This document shows positions 10,875 to 22,080 of a stretch of 64,000 nt of DNA, in pieces. The DNA lies in assembly GCA_030142905.1 (NCBI GenBank), contig JASJOG010000486.1, positions 81,253 through 145,252 of the forward strand. The letters are read 5' to 3'. The notes under the pieces were generated by a model. It was not told where the DNA came from. It saw only the letters and a program-made list of their open reading frames with translations, and searched no databases. Origin of the DNA: Heliopora coerulea. Lineage: Eukaryota; Cnidaria; Anthozoa; Scleralcyonacea; Helioporidae. Numbering within the stretch: position 1 is the stretch's first letter; every line of letters begins with the position of its first letter. Position numbers and translations under genes: made by a program.

Positions 10875-12065
10875 TTTCTAATGGACCTGAGAGAACTGCC
10901 TTATATCAATATAGCAGCTACGTGACTTGGGAAAATAGAGTTAGTCAACATCATAGTGGTAACCGGAAGTATCACTCGACAGAAACAACGAGTTTGCTTG
11001 TTACGAATCATATTTTCAAGGCCGTGGATGAAAAGAAACTTACAGCAATTTTGTGAATAGCGCTAAGTAAGGCCTTTAATAGCACATATCACTCAACTTA
11101 ACTTAATTAATTGCATCACCTAGGCAACTCCAGTAAGCCACTTGAGTGGCTCGAAAGCTACCTTACCAACAGGCAACAGTCTATTTGCGTAGGAATTTCA
11201 CTGTCGGAACCACTCACAGTAACCCATGGCGTATTACAGGGGTCAATATTAAGCCCTATGCTTTTCAACTTGTATATGAATGACTTGCCTAGGGTAATTA
11301 AGTTCAGCAGTGTTGAATCATACTTTCACGATACCTACAATTCTCTCTCTTCCTCGACAAAGAAAATTGAGTTATGCTTGACTATAGTTGCTTAAGATCT
11401 TCGTCACGTTGCGGAGTGGTGTTGCCCAAATCATCTCTTGATTAATCCTGGTAAGACCAAATTCGTGGTGTTAGGTATGATGCAACTTCTGTGTAAAGTG
11501 CATCTCATCAGAGTGCCTTTCCTTGGTCAAGATCTTGATCCCGTGTCATCTGTCAAGGATTTGGGCATCATAGTAGACTCGAACTTGATTTTTAATGACC
11601 ATGTTATTTCACTGATGTCATCCCTTTTATTTATACTTTATGTCCGATAAGAAGGGTACGGCATTTGTTCTCTAAAGATGTATTATACACAATTTTAAAT
11701 TCTCTAATGTTCAACCGTCTGGGCCTGTACTTTGAAGAAAAAATTATTGTAAGTTACAACTTGAGCAAACCTTTGCCGCCCGAGCGTTAACCGACGATAA
11801 GAAATTTGATCATATCTCACCTATTTTACGGGAACTAGGTAGGCTCTCGGTTAAAGATTTGTTATGTCTACGTCATGTCACCTTCGTTTATAAATGTGTA
11901 AATAGCCTTAACCCTCCCTACTTAAGTTCTAAACTCGTAAAGCGATTAGAGTCTCACTCATATAACATTTCACAAAAAGATAATGTTAACGTCCCATTCT
12001 GCAGAACTGCTGCCTCCCAACATTGATTCTCTTACCGTGCTTTAAAGACGTTGAACTGTCTCAGC
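10875..12065 (+). pseudogene. EEP-type LINE RT relic to C-terminus
   Basis: Successive frames give HHSGNRKYHSTETTSLL (10947-10998), LEWLESYLTNRQQSI, VLQGSILSPMLFNLYMNDL (motif B, with L for P in xPQG), a decayed catalytic box HDTYNS where YADDT is expected, LINPGKTKFVVLG, VKDLGIIVDSNLIFNDHV, and near 11810-12060 the C-terminal LRELGRLSVKDLLCLRHV and NVPFCRTAAS. Several frameshifts and stops. Loss of the YADD aspartates alone would kill the enzyme. Confidence 0.8.
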
Positions 12066-13400
12066 TCCCATACACAAAACAGCAAATCTGCCTTGGAGCC
12101 TTGTAAGATGGGATAGCCATTACCACCTCCAGAACTTCAGCGTAAGACATTGTCTTGAATTCAAACAAATCGTCTTTAACTTGAAGAGCACTGATAGTAG
12201 GAGGGGAGTAGCTGTCAATTTGCCCGTGTACCTTAGCAAGATCCGTAATACTCTCTAGCTGCCTTTTTACAAACAAATATGAAAAAGGAATCGAATTCAG
12301 TGGCCAAAATTCCAGTGTCCTTGGTGTAATGGGTGCGCTGACTCAATTTGTCAGGTAGCGTGCGCCGTATTGTTTTTCATATAGATCGACTGCTGCTTTT
12401 ATAAGCAAATACTTCCTGATTAAAATAATCCCGTTCAGCCTTCCATATGACTTATTTTATACTCCTTTTGAAGTCTGTAAACACCTTTCAGTCCTCCTGG
12501 GATCCGTCTTTCCAAGTTTTCTTATGTACCTGATCCCTCGTTGCTAGTGATAAATGGATTTGGTTTGTTTCAGATGAATGGATTTGGTTTGTTTCTTGGT
12601 TTTACGATTTTCAATGGAGCACGATTGTTCAAACAGGTTAGAAAAAAATCATTAGATAAATCCAGCTTATCATCGACTGATTCCATTAGATCCACAGTGT
12701 CCTAAGGGATATGTGCCGTATCGTTGGCAAACTGATCAGCTCTGTATTTCAGAAAACTTCAGGTGGTTATATAATTCAGAGCTTGCTTAGTGACTATTAA
12801 GTTCAGAACAGCGTAAACTAAAATGATCGCTTATAGTCAGGTCACAAATCCTGCTTGATTGAACTAGATCTGTATTGTACACCAGTATTACGTCTAAGAG
12901 CCTGTGGGATGTCTTTGTAACTCTTGTTGGCTTATTTATCAATGGCGTTAGGTTAAGAGGTACAAAATGAACGTAAGACGCCACCTGTAGGATTTTTGGT
13001 TAAGAGATCGCAGTTTATATCACCGGTCAACACTATATCCTTATCAAGTGATAAAGCTTAAATGTATTTTGACATGAGCTCACTCTCCAGAAAACGACAA
13101 ATCTCCGGAGGTCTGAAAACAATACAAACCTGTCCAACACTGACCGCATTTTTTTTGTTTTGCTTTTCAAGACAAAGCTGGTGTAGGCCGGATTCCAATT
13201 ACAATTCAGTCTGTAGAGTTTGAAACCCTCTATTTCAATACTAGCAATTTAAACAATTGAATCAAAGCGAGTTTTCGAGATGAACAAGATGTCAAAATCA
13301 TTCTGTATTGTCATTTCTTTTACTTCGAGAAAATGGTCTCTACATTTGAGAGACTCGGTGTTGAGATGAGCTATTTTAACTATTTGTTTTGGTTTCCAAG
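12061..13400 (-). pseudogene. EEP-type LINE endonuclease-to-RT relic
   Basis: Reading the minus strand from 13400: KIAHLNTESLKCRDHFLEVK (start of an endonuclease/exonuclease/phosphatase domain), DFDILFISKTRFD, then GDINCDLL (EEP GDxN motif near 13015), INKPTRVTKTSHRLLDVILV, and SDHFSLR (EEP SDH motif) near 12830. After a linker come LAKVHGQIDSYSPPT and VLEVVMAIPSYKAP, where RT begins. The relic ends at 12061, where it abuts the plus-strand RT relic tail to tail. Many stops. Confidence 0.8.
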
Positions 13401-13607
13401 TATCAATACCAGTAAGCTTTTCAATTGCACCTCAGTACAATTAGACTTCAGGTGACCGTGAGTTACAGGCCTATAACTGTTTCAAGTTAATTAATAGGGT
13501 TGTTAGGTAATTTTGATACTGCGATTAATGCGTCGGAAAATATGTGAACCTATTTTACCATAACTGAAGGTTGATTTAAAGACCTTGGTCATATAACACC
13601 TTGGTTA
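13401..13607. other. Short unassigned spacer
   Basis: No coding or repeat structure recognised before the Tigger derivative. Confidence 0.3.
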
Positions 13608-13609
13608 TA

Positions 13610-14402
13610 CAGTGCGACCTCTATTAAGCGGCCACCTATTAAGCGGCCACCCTCCATTAAACGGCCACCTTCTAAAGTCCCGAATTATTTGTCACTAAAA
13701 TGCTGTATTTGATACCTCTATTCAACGGCCACCTTTTCGTTGCTGCAAGGTCATTATTTATTGCTTTTTTACCTCTATTAAGCGGCCAGCAAATTATCTT
13801 TTCAAGCGAAATAGTGACAGGAAGACGGCAATAAGAATAGGTGATAACTGATAACGACAAGAACTGCAATTTAATCTCCATTGTAATGACAAGTCACAAG
13901 CCGCAAAATGTATACACGTGGAAATCGTTCACATCCGGTGCTGAAAGCACCCACTGTTCTGTGGCACGAAAAACTACGGTATTGCTAGTCTATAAAAATC
14001 CTTGCTGCTCAAGTTTCGTTTTAAGCCATCGAATAGAGAACTCGTCTCCTGTGAAACAATACTCGCATGGGAATTCTAAACCGTAGCCGGTCCCTCTGTT
14101 AACACACTTGCCTTTCACAACGTCAAACAGCATTGACCGATTATTTTAAGTAAATCGTCCGTCAAAGGCTTTAAACTACAATAGATTTTACAATGATTGT
14201 TGGTGTGAAAAAAAGGTCTATATATTGTTTCATGGATTTTGTTGAATGTATCTTCACGTGTTTAACTCTTTTCAAAAAGCATTTTGCTATATAGAGTCAA
14301 TAAATCACGTTGACCGCCATTTCTGTCCGATTTATATTCTACCTCTATTAAGCGGCCACTTTTCAAAGTCCCGAGGGTGGTCGTTTAATAGAGGTCGCAC
14401 TG
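13610..14402. mobile_element. Tigger/pogo-type non-autonomous element (793 bp)
   Basis: The left end starts CAGTGCGACCTCTATTAAGC and the right end is its complement, ending in CGCACTG. TA flanks both sides (13608-13609, 14403-14404). The phrase CTCTATTAAGCGGCCAC is repeated several times inside the left end. Near the right end a direct copy (14341-14360) pairs with the terminal repeat as a hairpin. No transposase is present, but a remnant of the HIRAN-like protein is encoded on the minus strand at 13990-14129. It is clearly related to the element at 3.5 kb. Confidence 0.9.
13990..14129 (-). pseudogene. C-terminal fragment of the Tigger-borne HIRAN-like protein
   Basis: The minus strand reads FDVVKGKCVNRGTGYGLEFP, then CEYCFTGDEFSIRWLKTKLE and a stop. 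It parallels the end of the gene at 3927-4361 (VVVKGKCVNRGGGYGLGIP), so both Tigger elements descend from an ancestor that carried this gene. The N-terminal two thirds are lost. Confidence 0.7.
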
Positions 14403-14404
14403 TA

Positions 14405-14600
14405 TAACCTTTATATAACATATAACATATAACATATAACATATAACACCTTAACATGTTTTGGCTTATTCTCCCACTTACGAAAAAAGAAACCCTATTT
14501 CTTTCAATACTAATTATTGTTCCTCATACCCTCCCAAATGTGCTAACGAAGGTAAAGTTAAGACCTTTTCTTCTTGGACTAAGCTCAAATTAGTGGTTCA
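14405..14600. repeat. (CATATAA)n short tandem repeat and unassigned flank
   Basis: Four tandem copies of CATATAACA-type units occupy about 14413-14449. The rest is unassigned and lies just downstream of the Death-domain exon. Confidence 0.6.
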
Positions 14601-14624
14601 TCAAAAATAAGGTTGAAATCTTAC

Positions 14625-14909
14625 CCAATGCTTGTTCCAGTTTTTTGGCAACCACATCATTTCCCATGCGCTTGAGAATTTCTATCAGCTTGTTGACAGT
14701 ATTTCCAGACTTGGTTCCCCAGTGCGACAGGACAGCACCAGCAGGATTTTTCTCTTGTTCAAACTCCTTTACTTTTTCTGTGTTGTAGCCCAATTCTCCA
14801 GCCAATGTCTTGTAATCTCTGCTAGGATTTGGATTATTTAACTTGCAACAAACGTCTTGGTAAACGTTTATGTTCAGCTTTTCGATTTTCAGTTGTTTCT
14901 TGCCAGATC
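14625..14909 (-). CDS. Death-domain exon of a nucleosidase-Death gene
   Basis: This 285-bp exon encodes about 95 residues with a Death-domain pattern: INVYQDVCCKLNN (helix 1), DYKTLAGELGYNTEKVKEFE (helices 2-3), NPAGAVLSHWGTKSGNTVNK (with the conserved Trp), and LIEILKRMGNDVVAKKLEQ (helices 5-6). Death domains assemble signalling complexes by homotypic contact. The acceptor is TTCTTCATGTCAG before GATCTGG, and the donor is ATTGG/GTAAGA. Both joins are phase 1, matching the nucleosidase exons at 22253-22402 and 31052-31678 on the same strand. I infer that this is the third exon of one gene; a further downstream exon must exist because a donor follows. Transcript data would settle the joins. 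Confidence 0.7.
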
Positions 14910-15185
14910 CTGACATGAAGAACATAATACAGAGAGTTACTTGATAAACACTAGTACCCATTATATCAATTTGCATTACCTTCAATAGTAATAATAATAG
15001 TAATAATAATAATAATAATGCTGTGCAAAATCCAATCCCGCGTCCTAGTCGTAAACGGCGGCCAACATCAAGTCGGAAACTGCCTGGCAGGGCGAAGTAC
15101 GGTGGAGCCTCGTGTTCCATGGCCGCTACGGTAGCTGTGAAGGCCTACCAGGAACTTTGAAAATGATGGCAAACGGGGCAATGGC

Positions 15186-15402
15186 ATTTACACTCGACCG
15201 CTAACTGTTAAATTGATAATTTTGAAGGAGGAAAATCTCGAGTGTCTGGATATATTTTCTTAAGACCCAACCAGGAACTGTTGCGAAAAATGCAACATTG
15301 GGCCATCCGGCTTGGAATCGAATCCGCGACCTCGCGAATCTAGTGCAATGGTCTGCCAACTGAGATACGGAGGCCGTTGCCGAGAGCATGGCCACGAGTT
15401 CA

Positions 15403-15447
<45 letters not shown>

Positions 15448-15640
15448 GGTGGTATATATATATATAATGGTGGTATATATATATATAATGGTGGTACATA
15501 TATAATGGTGAGATTCGCGAGGTTGCAGGTTCGATTCCAAGCCGGATGGCCCAATGTTGCATTTTTCGCAACAGGTCCCGGTTGGGTCTTAAGAAAATAT
15601 ATCCAGACACTCGAGATTTTCCTCATTCAAAATTATCAAT
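15186..15640. repeat. Inverted-repeat element with tRNA-derived core and TA microsatellite
   Basis: The left arm (about 15205-15340) and right arm (about 15508-15640) are long inverted copies, beginning with a phrase like TTGAAGGAGGAAAATCTCGA. Between them are a tRNA-like sequence (15301-15375, minus) and a (TA)n tract at 15400-15446 with three ATAATGGTGG units. The right arm also contains half of the tRNA-like sequence (B box GGTTCGATTCC). A related element lies at 51.3-51.6 kb. Confidence 0.75.
15301..15375 (-). ncRNA. tRNA-derived sequence (SINE-like promoter)
   Basis: A 75-nt minus-strand segment begins GGCCTCC and ends in GGATGGCC, so an acceptor-like stem can pair with one bulge. It has an A-box-like ATCTCAGTTGG and a B-box GGATTCGATTCC. 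It reads as a tRNA-derived Pol III promoter within a repeat rather than a working tRNA gene: the same sequence occurs at 51385-51459, and I cannot assign a sound anticodon arm. Confidence 0.55.
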
Positions 15641-15768
15641 GGTAAAATTGCCATGTTTCAAAGGTAGGAGGAGCTCTTTAATCTTTGTTGATATCCCTCC
15701 TAGAGATGGCGTCTCGATAAAAATACTGGTTGGTGGTAACCTTAAAACACATCTTATTTATGAGTGAA

Positions 15769-16845
15769 ATGTCTATTACTAATAATGTAAATAACGGCGT
15801 GAATTGGGCTGGAACCAATGGTGAAGGTCCCGCGCCAGGTAAGTGTCCCACTGAACCGCAGGGTGGGCGAGACCGTCATCAGGCGACTGCGATGAGAAAA
15901 AAGTGGACCAAGAAGATCAATATGGTTGTTATGGAATGTTATTTTCGGAGCAACCCAGTTGATGAAAATGGCATCCCACTAAGAAGTTCAGACGGAGATT
16001 ACTCAGGGAGTGGAATGAGAGAGGGCTATTTCCAACAACTGAGCAGCGCCTCTGTGATCAGGCCAGGGTGATAAGGAAAAATGAGTGGTTGACGGAACTT
16101 GAATTGGAAGGAATCAAAAGGAAAATACAGGTTGATAATGGTAACAAGGAAAATTTGAATGAAGAAATTGATGGAAATGTAGGACTTGAAAGGAGTGAAG
16201 GTGAGCCTACAGAAAATGAAGAAAGAGAGATTGGTACTTGAAATATGGATTAATTAAGTATGAAGAATCAGAACACTGTCAGAGAAATTTTGAAAATGAT
16301 GAAAACGAGGGAATTCACAGATTATAAAGATTTCAAAAAGGTGTATAGTAGAAGGCTAAAGAACATAACAGGCAATGTTAATAGGTTGCTTTAGTACATA
16401 GAAGTACGACATATCACGGAAAAAAATGATTTAATCAGAGCTGGAACAACATATGTGGCAAATGCATTAAGACTGAAGAGCAAAAAGAAGGAAAGGACAG
16501 AACTATGTTGGAAGAGAAGGATTCAAGGGAACATAAAGATTTTGAGGCGCAATGTTAATAAGCCTGAAAGAAAGGCCAGGGGACAATTGAGAAATGAAAG
16601 GAAGTACAAAGAACTAGACCGAAGATACAAAATTGCGAGGAAGGGATTGGATGTTTTTTTAGAAGAGCTAAAGCAAAGACTGACAGCCAAAACAGCGAAA
16701 ATCAAAAAGTATGACCAGAGAATAGCTCAATACAGACAAAATCGGACATTCATGACAGACCAGAAAATATTCTATCAAGAACTTAATAGTGATTTTTGGC
16801 AAGAGGGGTTAATTCCAGATGCGGAAGAAAGGAAGAAATTTTGTT
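15769..16845 (+). pseudogene. REL-LINE 1 N-terminal region, broken
   Basis: Contains MRKKWTKKINMVVMECYF, a Myb-like helix region homologous to the one at 46.2 kb. It frameshifts near 15990 and continues as ERGLFPTTEQRLCDQARVIR. Stops occur near 16241, 16394 and 16845. The later part (16455-16845) is strongly basic and coiled (KERTELCWKRRIQGNIKIL), typical of the linker before RT. Confidence 0.65.
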
Positions 16846-16859
16846 GAGACATATGGAGT

Positions 16860-19117
16860 TTGGAGAAGGAGCATAAGGCTGATGCAGAATGTTTAATTGA
16901 TATCAAAAACGAAAGGAAATACACATTGCAAAACCCAGTTGTAATTACAGAGCAAATGGTTAACATCCAGTGTCGTAAAGTACCAAATTGGAAGGGGGCT
17001 GGGCCAGATGGTGTTCAAGGGTATTGGTTACAAAAGTTTACATCTCTTCACGGTAAAATATCAGTTGAACTCAATGATATATTAAATAGTATGAAACCAA
17101 TACCAAGTTGGATGACGTACGGGAGGACTGTACTATGTTTGAAGGACCCGGCCAAAGGGAATGCTGTGGACAGCTTTCGGCCAATATCGTGTCTGCCACT
17201 TATGTGGAAATTAATGACTGGGATTATAGCTGAGAGTATGTACACATTTATGGACATTGAAAACATACTGCCAGAAGAGCAAAAAGGATGCAGACTGAGG
17301 AGCAGAGGTACAAAGGATCAATTGCTGATAGATAAGGCAATACTTCGAGACTGTAAGAGGAAACATAAGAACTTGGCCACGTCGTGGGTGGATTATCGGA
17401 AGGCGTATGACCTTGTCCCCTACAGTTGGATATTGGAGTGCTTGAGGATATTTGGAATTGCTGAGAATGTAACAGAATTCATGAAGAGAAGTATGGCAAC
17501 ATGGAGAACACAACTAAGCTCTGCAGGGACAGTGGTAGGAGAGGTGAATATTTTCGTCTTATGCATGATACCGCTTTCACTACTGCTGAGAAAAACTGGA
17601 ATGGGATACGAATGGTATGAGAGACAGCTGAAAATCGACCATTTGCTTTTCATGGACGATCTCAAGCTGTTTGGTAAGAACCAGAATCAAATTGACTCAT
17701 TGGTGAATACAGTGAACCTCATTAGTAGTGATATATTTATGGAGTTTGGCATTAGGAAGTGTGGCCTACTGGTGATGCAAAGAGGCAAGGCGATTGCAAC
17801 TGACTGGACAGAGCTCCCTGATCGACAGGTGATGAAGGACATAGAAGAGAATGGTTACAAATACCTTGGGATTTTGAAGATGGACAAAATTAAGGAGGTT
17901 GAAATGAAGGAAGGATTTACAACTGAGTACTGCAGGAGATTGGGGCTGGTGTTGGATTCGAAATTGAATGGCAGGGACAAAATTACTGCAATAAACACAT
18001 GGACTCTTGCAGTTTTACGATGTGGAGCTGGTTTACTGAAGTGGACACAGGATGAGGTCAAAGAATTGGACGGGAAAACCAGGAAGAAAATGACGATGTC
18101 TGGAGCATTTAATCTTAATAGTGATGTAGATAGACTGTATATACCAAGAAACATAAAGGGCAGGGGACTCATTGGATGGGAGGATTGCATAAGAAGTGAG
18201 GAAAATGGACTAGGATGGTACATAAAAAATAGTGGAGAACAATTTTTGAATAGAGTGAAACAGGTAGCGTTAATAGGCACAGAAAACTGCAAGAGTAAAG
18301 AAGAATTCAAGCAGAACATCAATGAAGACAAGATGAGACTATGGAGAGAGAAAAGAATGCATGGCAAATTTGTGAAGATATGGAAAAAGAGCAACACAGA
18401 GATAGGGTTAACAAAGACGATACATGGGCCTGGATGAAGAAATCAGATTTGAAAATTGGAACAGAGGCCTTGATCTCTGCAGCCCAAGAACAGGCATTAC
18501 GTACTAATTATTTGAAATACAATATTGGCCACATAGGAGATTCTCTATTGTGCAGATTGTGTGGTGCAACAGGAGAAACTATGACCCATATAATTAGTGC
18601 ATGTACCCTTTTGGCGCAGAAGGAGCACAAGCAGAGGCACGACAATGTTGCATGCATTGTGCACTGGGAATTGTGTGGGAAGTTTGGGTTGGAGGGATCT
18701 GAGAAATGGTACGAACATAAACTTAAGGCAGCGCTGGAAAATACAATAGTAAAAATCCTTTGGGACTTCAGTATACAATGTGATGAGAATATCATTGCAA
18801 GAAGACCAGATCTGCTACTGGTAGATAAAGAAAGAAAACAATGCCTTTTGCTTGACATAGCAGTACCAGTAGATGGCAGGGTTGCGGAGAAGGAAGACGA
18901 GAAGGTAGATAAATATCAGACACTGAAATTTGAAATAATGTGGGTTTGGGAAATGAACAAAGTGGAGGTTATCCCAAATGTTGTTGGAGCCCTTGGTGTG
19001 ATAGCAAAGACAATCCAAAAGTGGATCTCAAAGGTTGGTGTGGAAATTCCAACTGAGTTGCTGCAAAGTTGCTTGGGAACAGCCAGAATTTTGAGAAGGG
19101 TACTACAAATGTTGTAA
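16860..19117 (+). pseudogene. REL-LINE 1 reverse transcriptase and endonuclease, frameshifted
   Basis: 16860-18437 is a long open frame: [61 protein letters not shown] (motif A, catalytic Asp) and [14 protein letters not shown] (catalytic FMDD). Motif B (GxFQGDxLSPL, present in copy 4) is missing by a clean in-frame deletion between GEVNI and FVLCMIPLS near 17550. After a frameshift near 18420 the frame 18341-19117 gives the CCHC knuckle CRLCGATGETMTHIISAC and the nuclease signature RRPDLLLVDKERKQCLLLDI, ending near 19117. Reverse transcription would need motif B, so the copy is dead. Confidence 0.85.
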
Positions 19118-19225
19118 GGAGTGTGAACTGCAGGACCCTTGGTCATTTGTTATGACCAACTCTTGCATGTAAATTTTGACGACATAAGATCTGTCTTAGT
19201 GAGAGGAAATATAATAATAGTCACC

Positions 19226-19631
19226 AGATACGATTGTAGAGGATAAAGTTAATAAATACTGTGAGATCATTGACTTCGCCATACCGTATGATAGCAAAAT
19301 CGAATTAAAAGAACAAGAGAAAATCAAAAAGTACCAACATCTGCGGAGAGAGTCAAAGAAAATGTGGAATATGAAAGTAAACATCACACCAATTGTAATA
19401 GGAGCAATGGGAGCAATTCCAAAGAAGCTGCGGAGAAGATTGGAACAGTTGGGAATAAAGATGCGGCTGGTAGAACTACAAAAAAGTGCTATATTATACA
19501 CTGCGAGAATACTACGAATGGTCCTTGAAATTTGAGGAAGCTTGTTGCCACCAAACTTTAAGAAGAAACCATTGGCCAAAACAACAAACCAATGTGCGAT
19601 AGTGTAATAATAATAATAATAATAATAATTA
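19226..19631 (+). pseudogene. 5'-truncated REL-LINE tail ending in (TAA)n
   Basis: Encodes only the C-terminal end of the restriction-like endonuclease: CEIIDFAIPYDSKIELKEQE, ITPIVIGAMGAIPKKLRRRL, LLYTARILRMVLEI and a stop at about 19534. A short 3' UTR and (TAA)n at 19604-19630 follow. The sequence differs enough from copy 1 to be a separate subfamily. Confidence 0.75.
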
Positions 19632-19639
19632 GGGCCTCA

Positions 19640-20033
19640 CTGAAAAACACTTCGGTGATGTGAGCTAACTGGTAAAATAACAATATCATTATCATTATCA
19701 AAAAATTGTGCACAGCTCCAAAAAGCGCGGGGCCACTGGAACGTCCCCAAAGTGCCACCCTTCCTCGCATCTTTAATCCGCCACAGTCGCTACCAATATT
19801 TCGTTTGGAAATGTTCGATATTCCCAACAACCATATCTAAACATCTGTCTATCTTATACCCCAGAAAATGGAAATATCTGGAACGAAATGTCAACGGAGA
19901 CTAGTCAATTGCAAACTTTGCTAACTTAGTTTTCAAAAACCTCATGCACCAATGGTGATATAAGGAGGTTATATACCTTAAACCTCGGGATCACCTGAAC
20001 ACTTCTTGCACAGTGTATAACCTTTACAAATGA
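19640..20033. other. Unassigned intronic stretch
   Basis: No coding or complete repeat recognised between the REL-LINE tail and the next MITE. Confidence 0.35.
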
Positions 20034-20038
20034 CCAAG

Positions 20039-20276
20039 ACCCCGTTCACACGATACTGGTACGAAATGAAACCGTAACGAAATTATTAGGGTCAGGCCTT
20101 GCGTTCACACGGTACCGATATGAAAAAGCATGAAACCGTAATGCTAACCGTAACGATTTGAAACCATAATGCGAAACCGTAATGAAACTGTACCTCTACC
20201 GGTATCGTGTGAACAGGTTCGCACCGTGATATTTTGATACCGGTGCAGTTTCGTACCGGTATCACATGAACGGGGT
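20039..20276. mobile_element. MITE (238 bp) with CCAAG target duplication
   Basis: The left end ACCCCGTTCACACGATACTG and the right end, complement of ACCCCGTTCATGTGATACCG, form an imperfect inverted repeat of about 28 bp. It is flanked by CCAAG at 20034-20038 and 20277-20281. The interior repeats GAAACCGTAA-type units four times. A 5-bp duplication is read directly; superfamily is not assigned. Confidence 0.75.
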
Positions 20277-20281
20277 CCAAG

Positions 20282-21380
20282 ATAAGTGTACACAATGCTC
20301 TAATATAAAATTAAAAGCATGTTAAACATGACTCTTGTCACCATGAAACATGTTGCGATGATAGGGTGGTTTGGAATAGCTAAATTGGCGAAAAAAACGG
20401 AACGGAAGTTGAATTCGCAACAGTTACCTATGAGTCATATTATTGCAAGTCCGCAACTTGTTGGCCAACAAGAAGATACGTTCTTAAATCTTTTGGAGCA
20501 ATGTACAACTTGTATTATTTCACTCTTAGTTACGCCACACGACTTTACTCATCAAGGGGTGAGCTCCCGCAAGGAAAGCTTGGGGACAGATAGATATCTT
20601 GGGGACAGATATTTTCATTCTTGACTCTTGCTCTAATGCGCTAACTTGCTCAAACGGTAAGACTCTTTCCTAAAGACCAAGTTATGAATAAAAATATCTT
20701 CCTATTGCAGTCACAAGCCGTATAATGCTGACGCTGCTTGTACACCTTATAAAGTAAGTTACTAGTTAGCCGTACAGATCTAAGACGTGCTGCATGGCTC
20801 AGAACAGTTAAGGCTGAGCTTATAAACTGAGTTGAGGAGAACGTTGCCGTGTTGACACGCGAGCTACTCTGTTTCTTGAAGGACACAAATTTCGCATTTT
20901 TTCTTGTACTTTTAATAAGGATTACAGGCAGGAATAAGCACCCCACCCCAGCACAGCTAACAAACAAGGTTTAACCGAACTTTTGAGGAAGCGACATGTT
21001 GCATGAAATATCATCCTTAAAAAATAAGTTCATGCAGGCGTGAAAGAATCAATGAGGATTTTTTATTTATTCACTTTAAGCACAACCTATTCCTGTCTTG
21101 TGGTGTTCTGCAAACAACGTCTTAGGTATAACTTTGAAAACTCGAGCGAAGTTGTATGGTGCGGTAAGAGGGTCTCAGGAGCCTAAGGTTCTCCTTGTAT
21201 CCGCTTATATCAATCAAACATCTGAGCAGAAACATATTTTTCCGCACCAGTTCTTTTGGAGCGTTGTTTAATGCAGCGGAGTACACCAGAAGTCGAGGGT
21301 TTTTCTTGAAAAACTAGTGCAGGATGTCTATTTATAAAACAACGTGACTCGTTCGCGAGCTATGATTGGTTAACACCCGT
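20282..21380. other. Unassigned intronic stretch
   Basis: Frames at 20319-20624 (plus) and 20650-20967 (minus) carry no recognisable domain and I do not call them genes. Confidence 0.35.
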
Positions 21381-21385
21381 GTTTG

Positions 21386-21552
21386 GATAAGAGTATCCAA
21401 ACAAACAAGGGCAGTCCAGTTCACAGTGATGTCCCAGTAAATTCAGACATGTTGGTAAAATCGAGCAGTCTGATTGGTCCACTCCATCGATGTAAACAAA
21501 CGCGCTGATTGGCTTATTACATTATCTGCCCTTGTTATCCAAACACGGAAAA
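21386..21552. repeat. Inverted-repeat MITE-like segment
   Basis: CCCGTGTTTGGATAAGAG at the left pairs with TTATCCAAACACGG at the right, and AAGGGCAG near 21407 pairs with CTGCCCTT near 21527. The phrase shares its CGTGTTTGGATA core with the element at 21866-22080. Confidence 0.55.
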
Positions 21553-21865
21553 TTTCCCGCCAAAAGTGTACTGAAGTTTGTTTTGCATGTTCAGTCTTGT
21601 TATTGTATGAAAGAAACACGTACAGACTTATGTGTGTTTGAATACTGTGATTCAAACAGTATGTTGCTGGACTTTCAAACAGCTTAAAAAAATACATTTG
21701 TTTTCCCTCTTTGTCACAACGTTGAAGTGGCTTCGCTTTGTTGACCAGGACTCGATGTTCTTAAGCTTGACTCTGATTGGTAGTTGATGATTTTCGTGTG
21801 GATTGCTTACTTCATCGTTGTGTTTATCAAGTTAACTTCTTTTCATCTGCTATTATTTTATGATA

Positions 21866-22080
21866 GAAATACCAAATGGATTCCCTTGTTTGCATACTGT
21901 GATCCAAACACTTGGGATGTTGCTCGACATCTAGCGGCGAAAGCAAGATGCTAAAAACTAAATCTAAAAGCTAAAAACACTCCCCAAGCGGCTCGTGTTT
22001 TTGTACGCTTTTCTCAAGTCTCACGACATCCTGCGTGTTGGGATCACGGTATCCAAACACGGGAATCCATTTGGTATTTC
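21866..22080. mobile_element. MITE with about 40-bp terminal inverted repeats (215 bp)
   Basis: The left end GAAATACCAAATGGATTCCC continues as TTGTTTGCATACTGTGATCC. The right end is the complement of GAAATACCAAATGGATTCCC continuing as GTGTTTGGATACCGTGATCC. No clear target duplication is visible. It lies about 170 bp from the donor of the 22253-22402 exon. Confidence 0.7.

Larger units (their letters stand above)
15765..19225 (+). mobile_element. REL-endonuclease LINE copy 1 (R2/R4/Dong-like)
   Basis: The element runs from the N-terminal Myb-like region (ATG near 15769) through RT to the zinc knuckle and restriction-like endonuclease, all on the plus strand. It is followed directly by a 5'-truncated second tail at 19226-19631 that ends in (TAA)n. 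Architecture (single ORF, CCHC plus RPD...D nuclease after RT) places it with early-branching site-specific LINEs. It lies antisense inside an intron of the nucleosidase-Death gene. Confidence 0.8.

Noticed and set aside
15201..15645. Several long frames with repeated YIYIYI residues on both strands
   Set aside because: They are translations of the (TA)n microsatellite and the inverted-repeat element, not genes.
17855..18397. 180-codon minus-strand frame
   Set aside because: Shadow of the REL-LINE RT frame on the plus strand.
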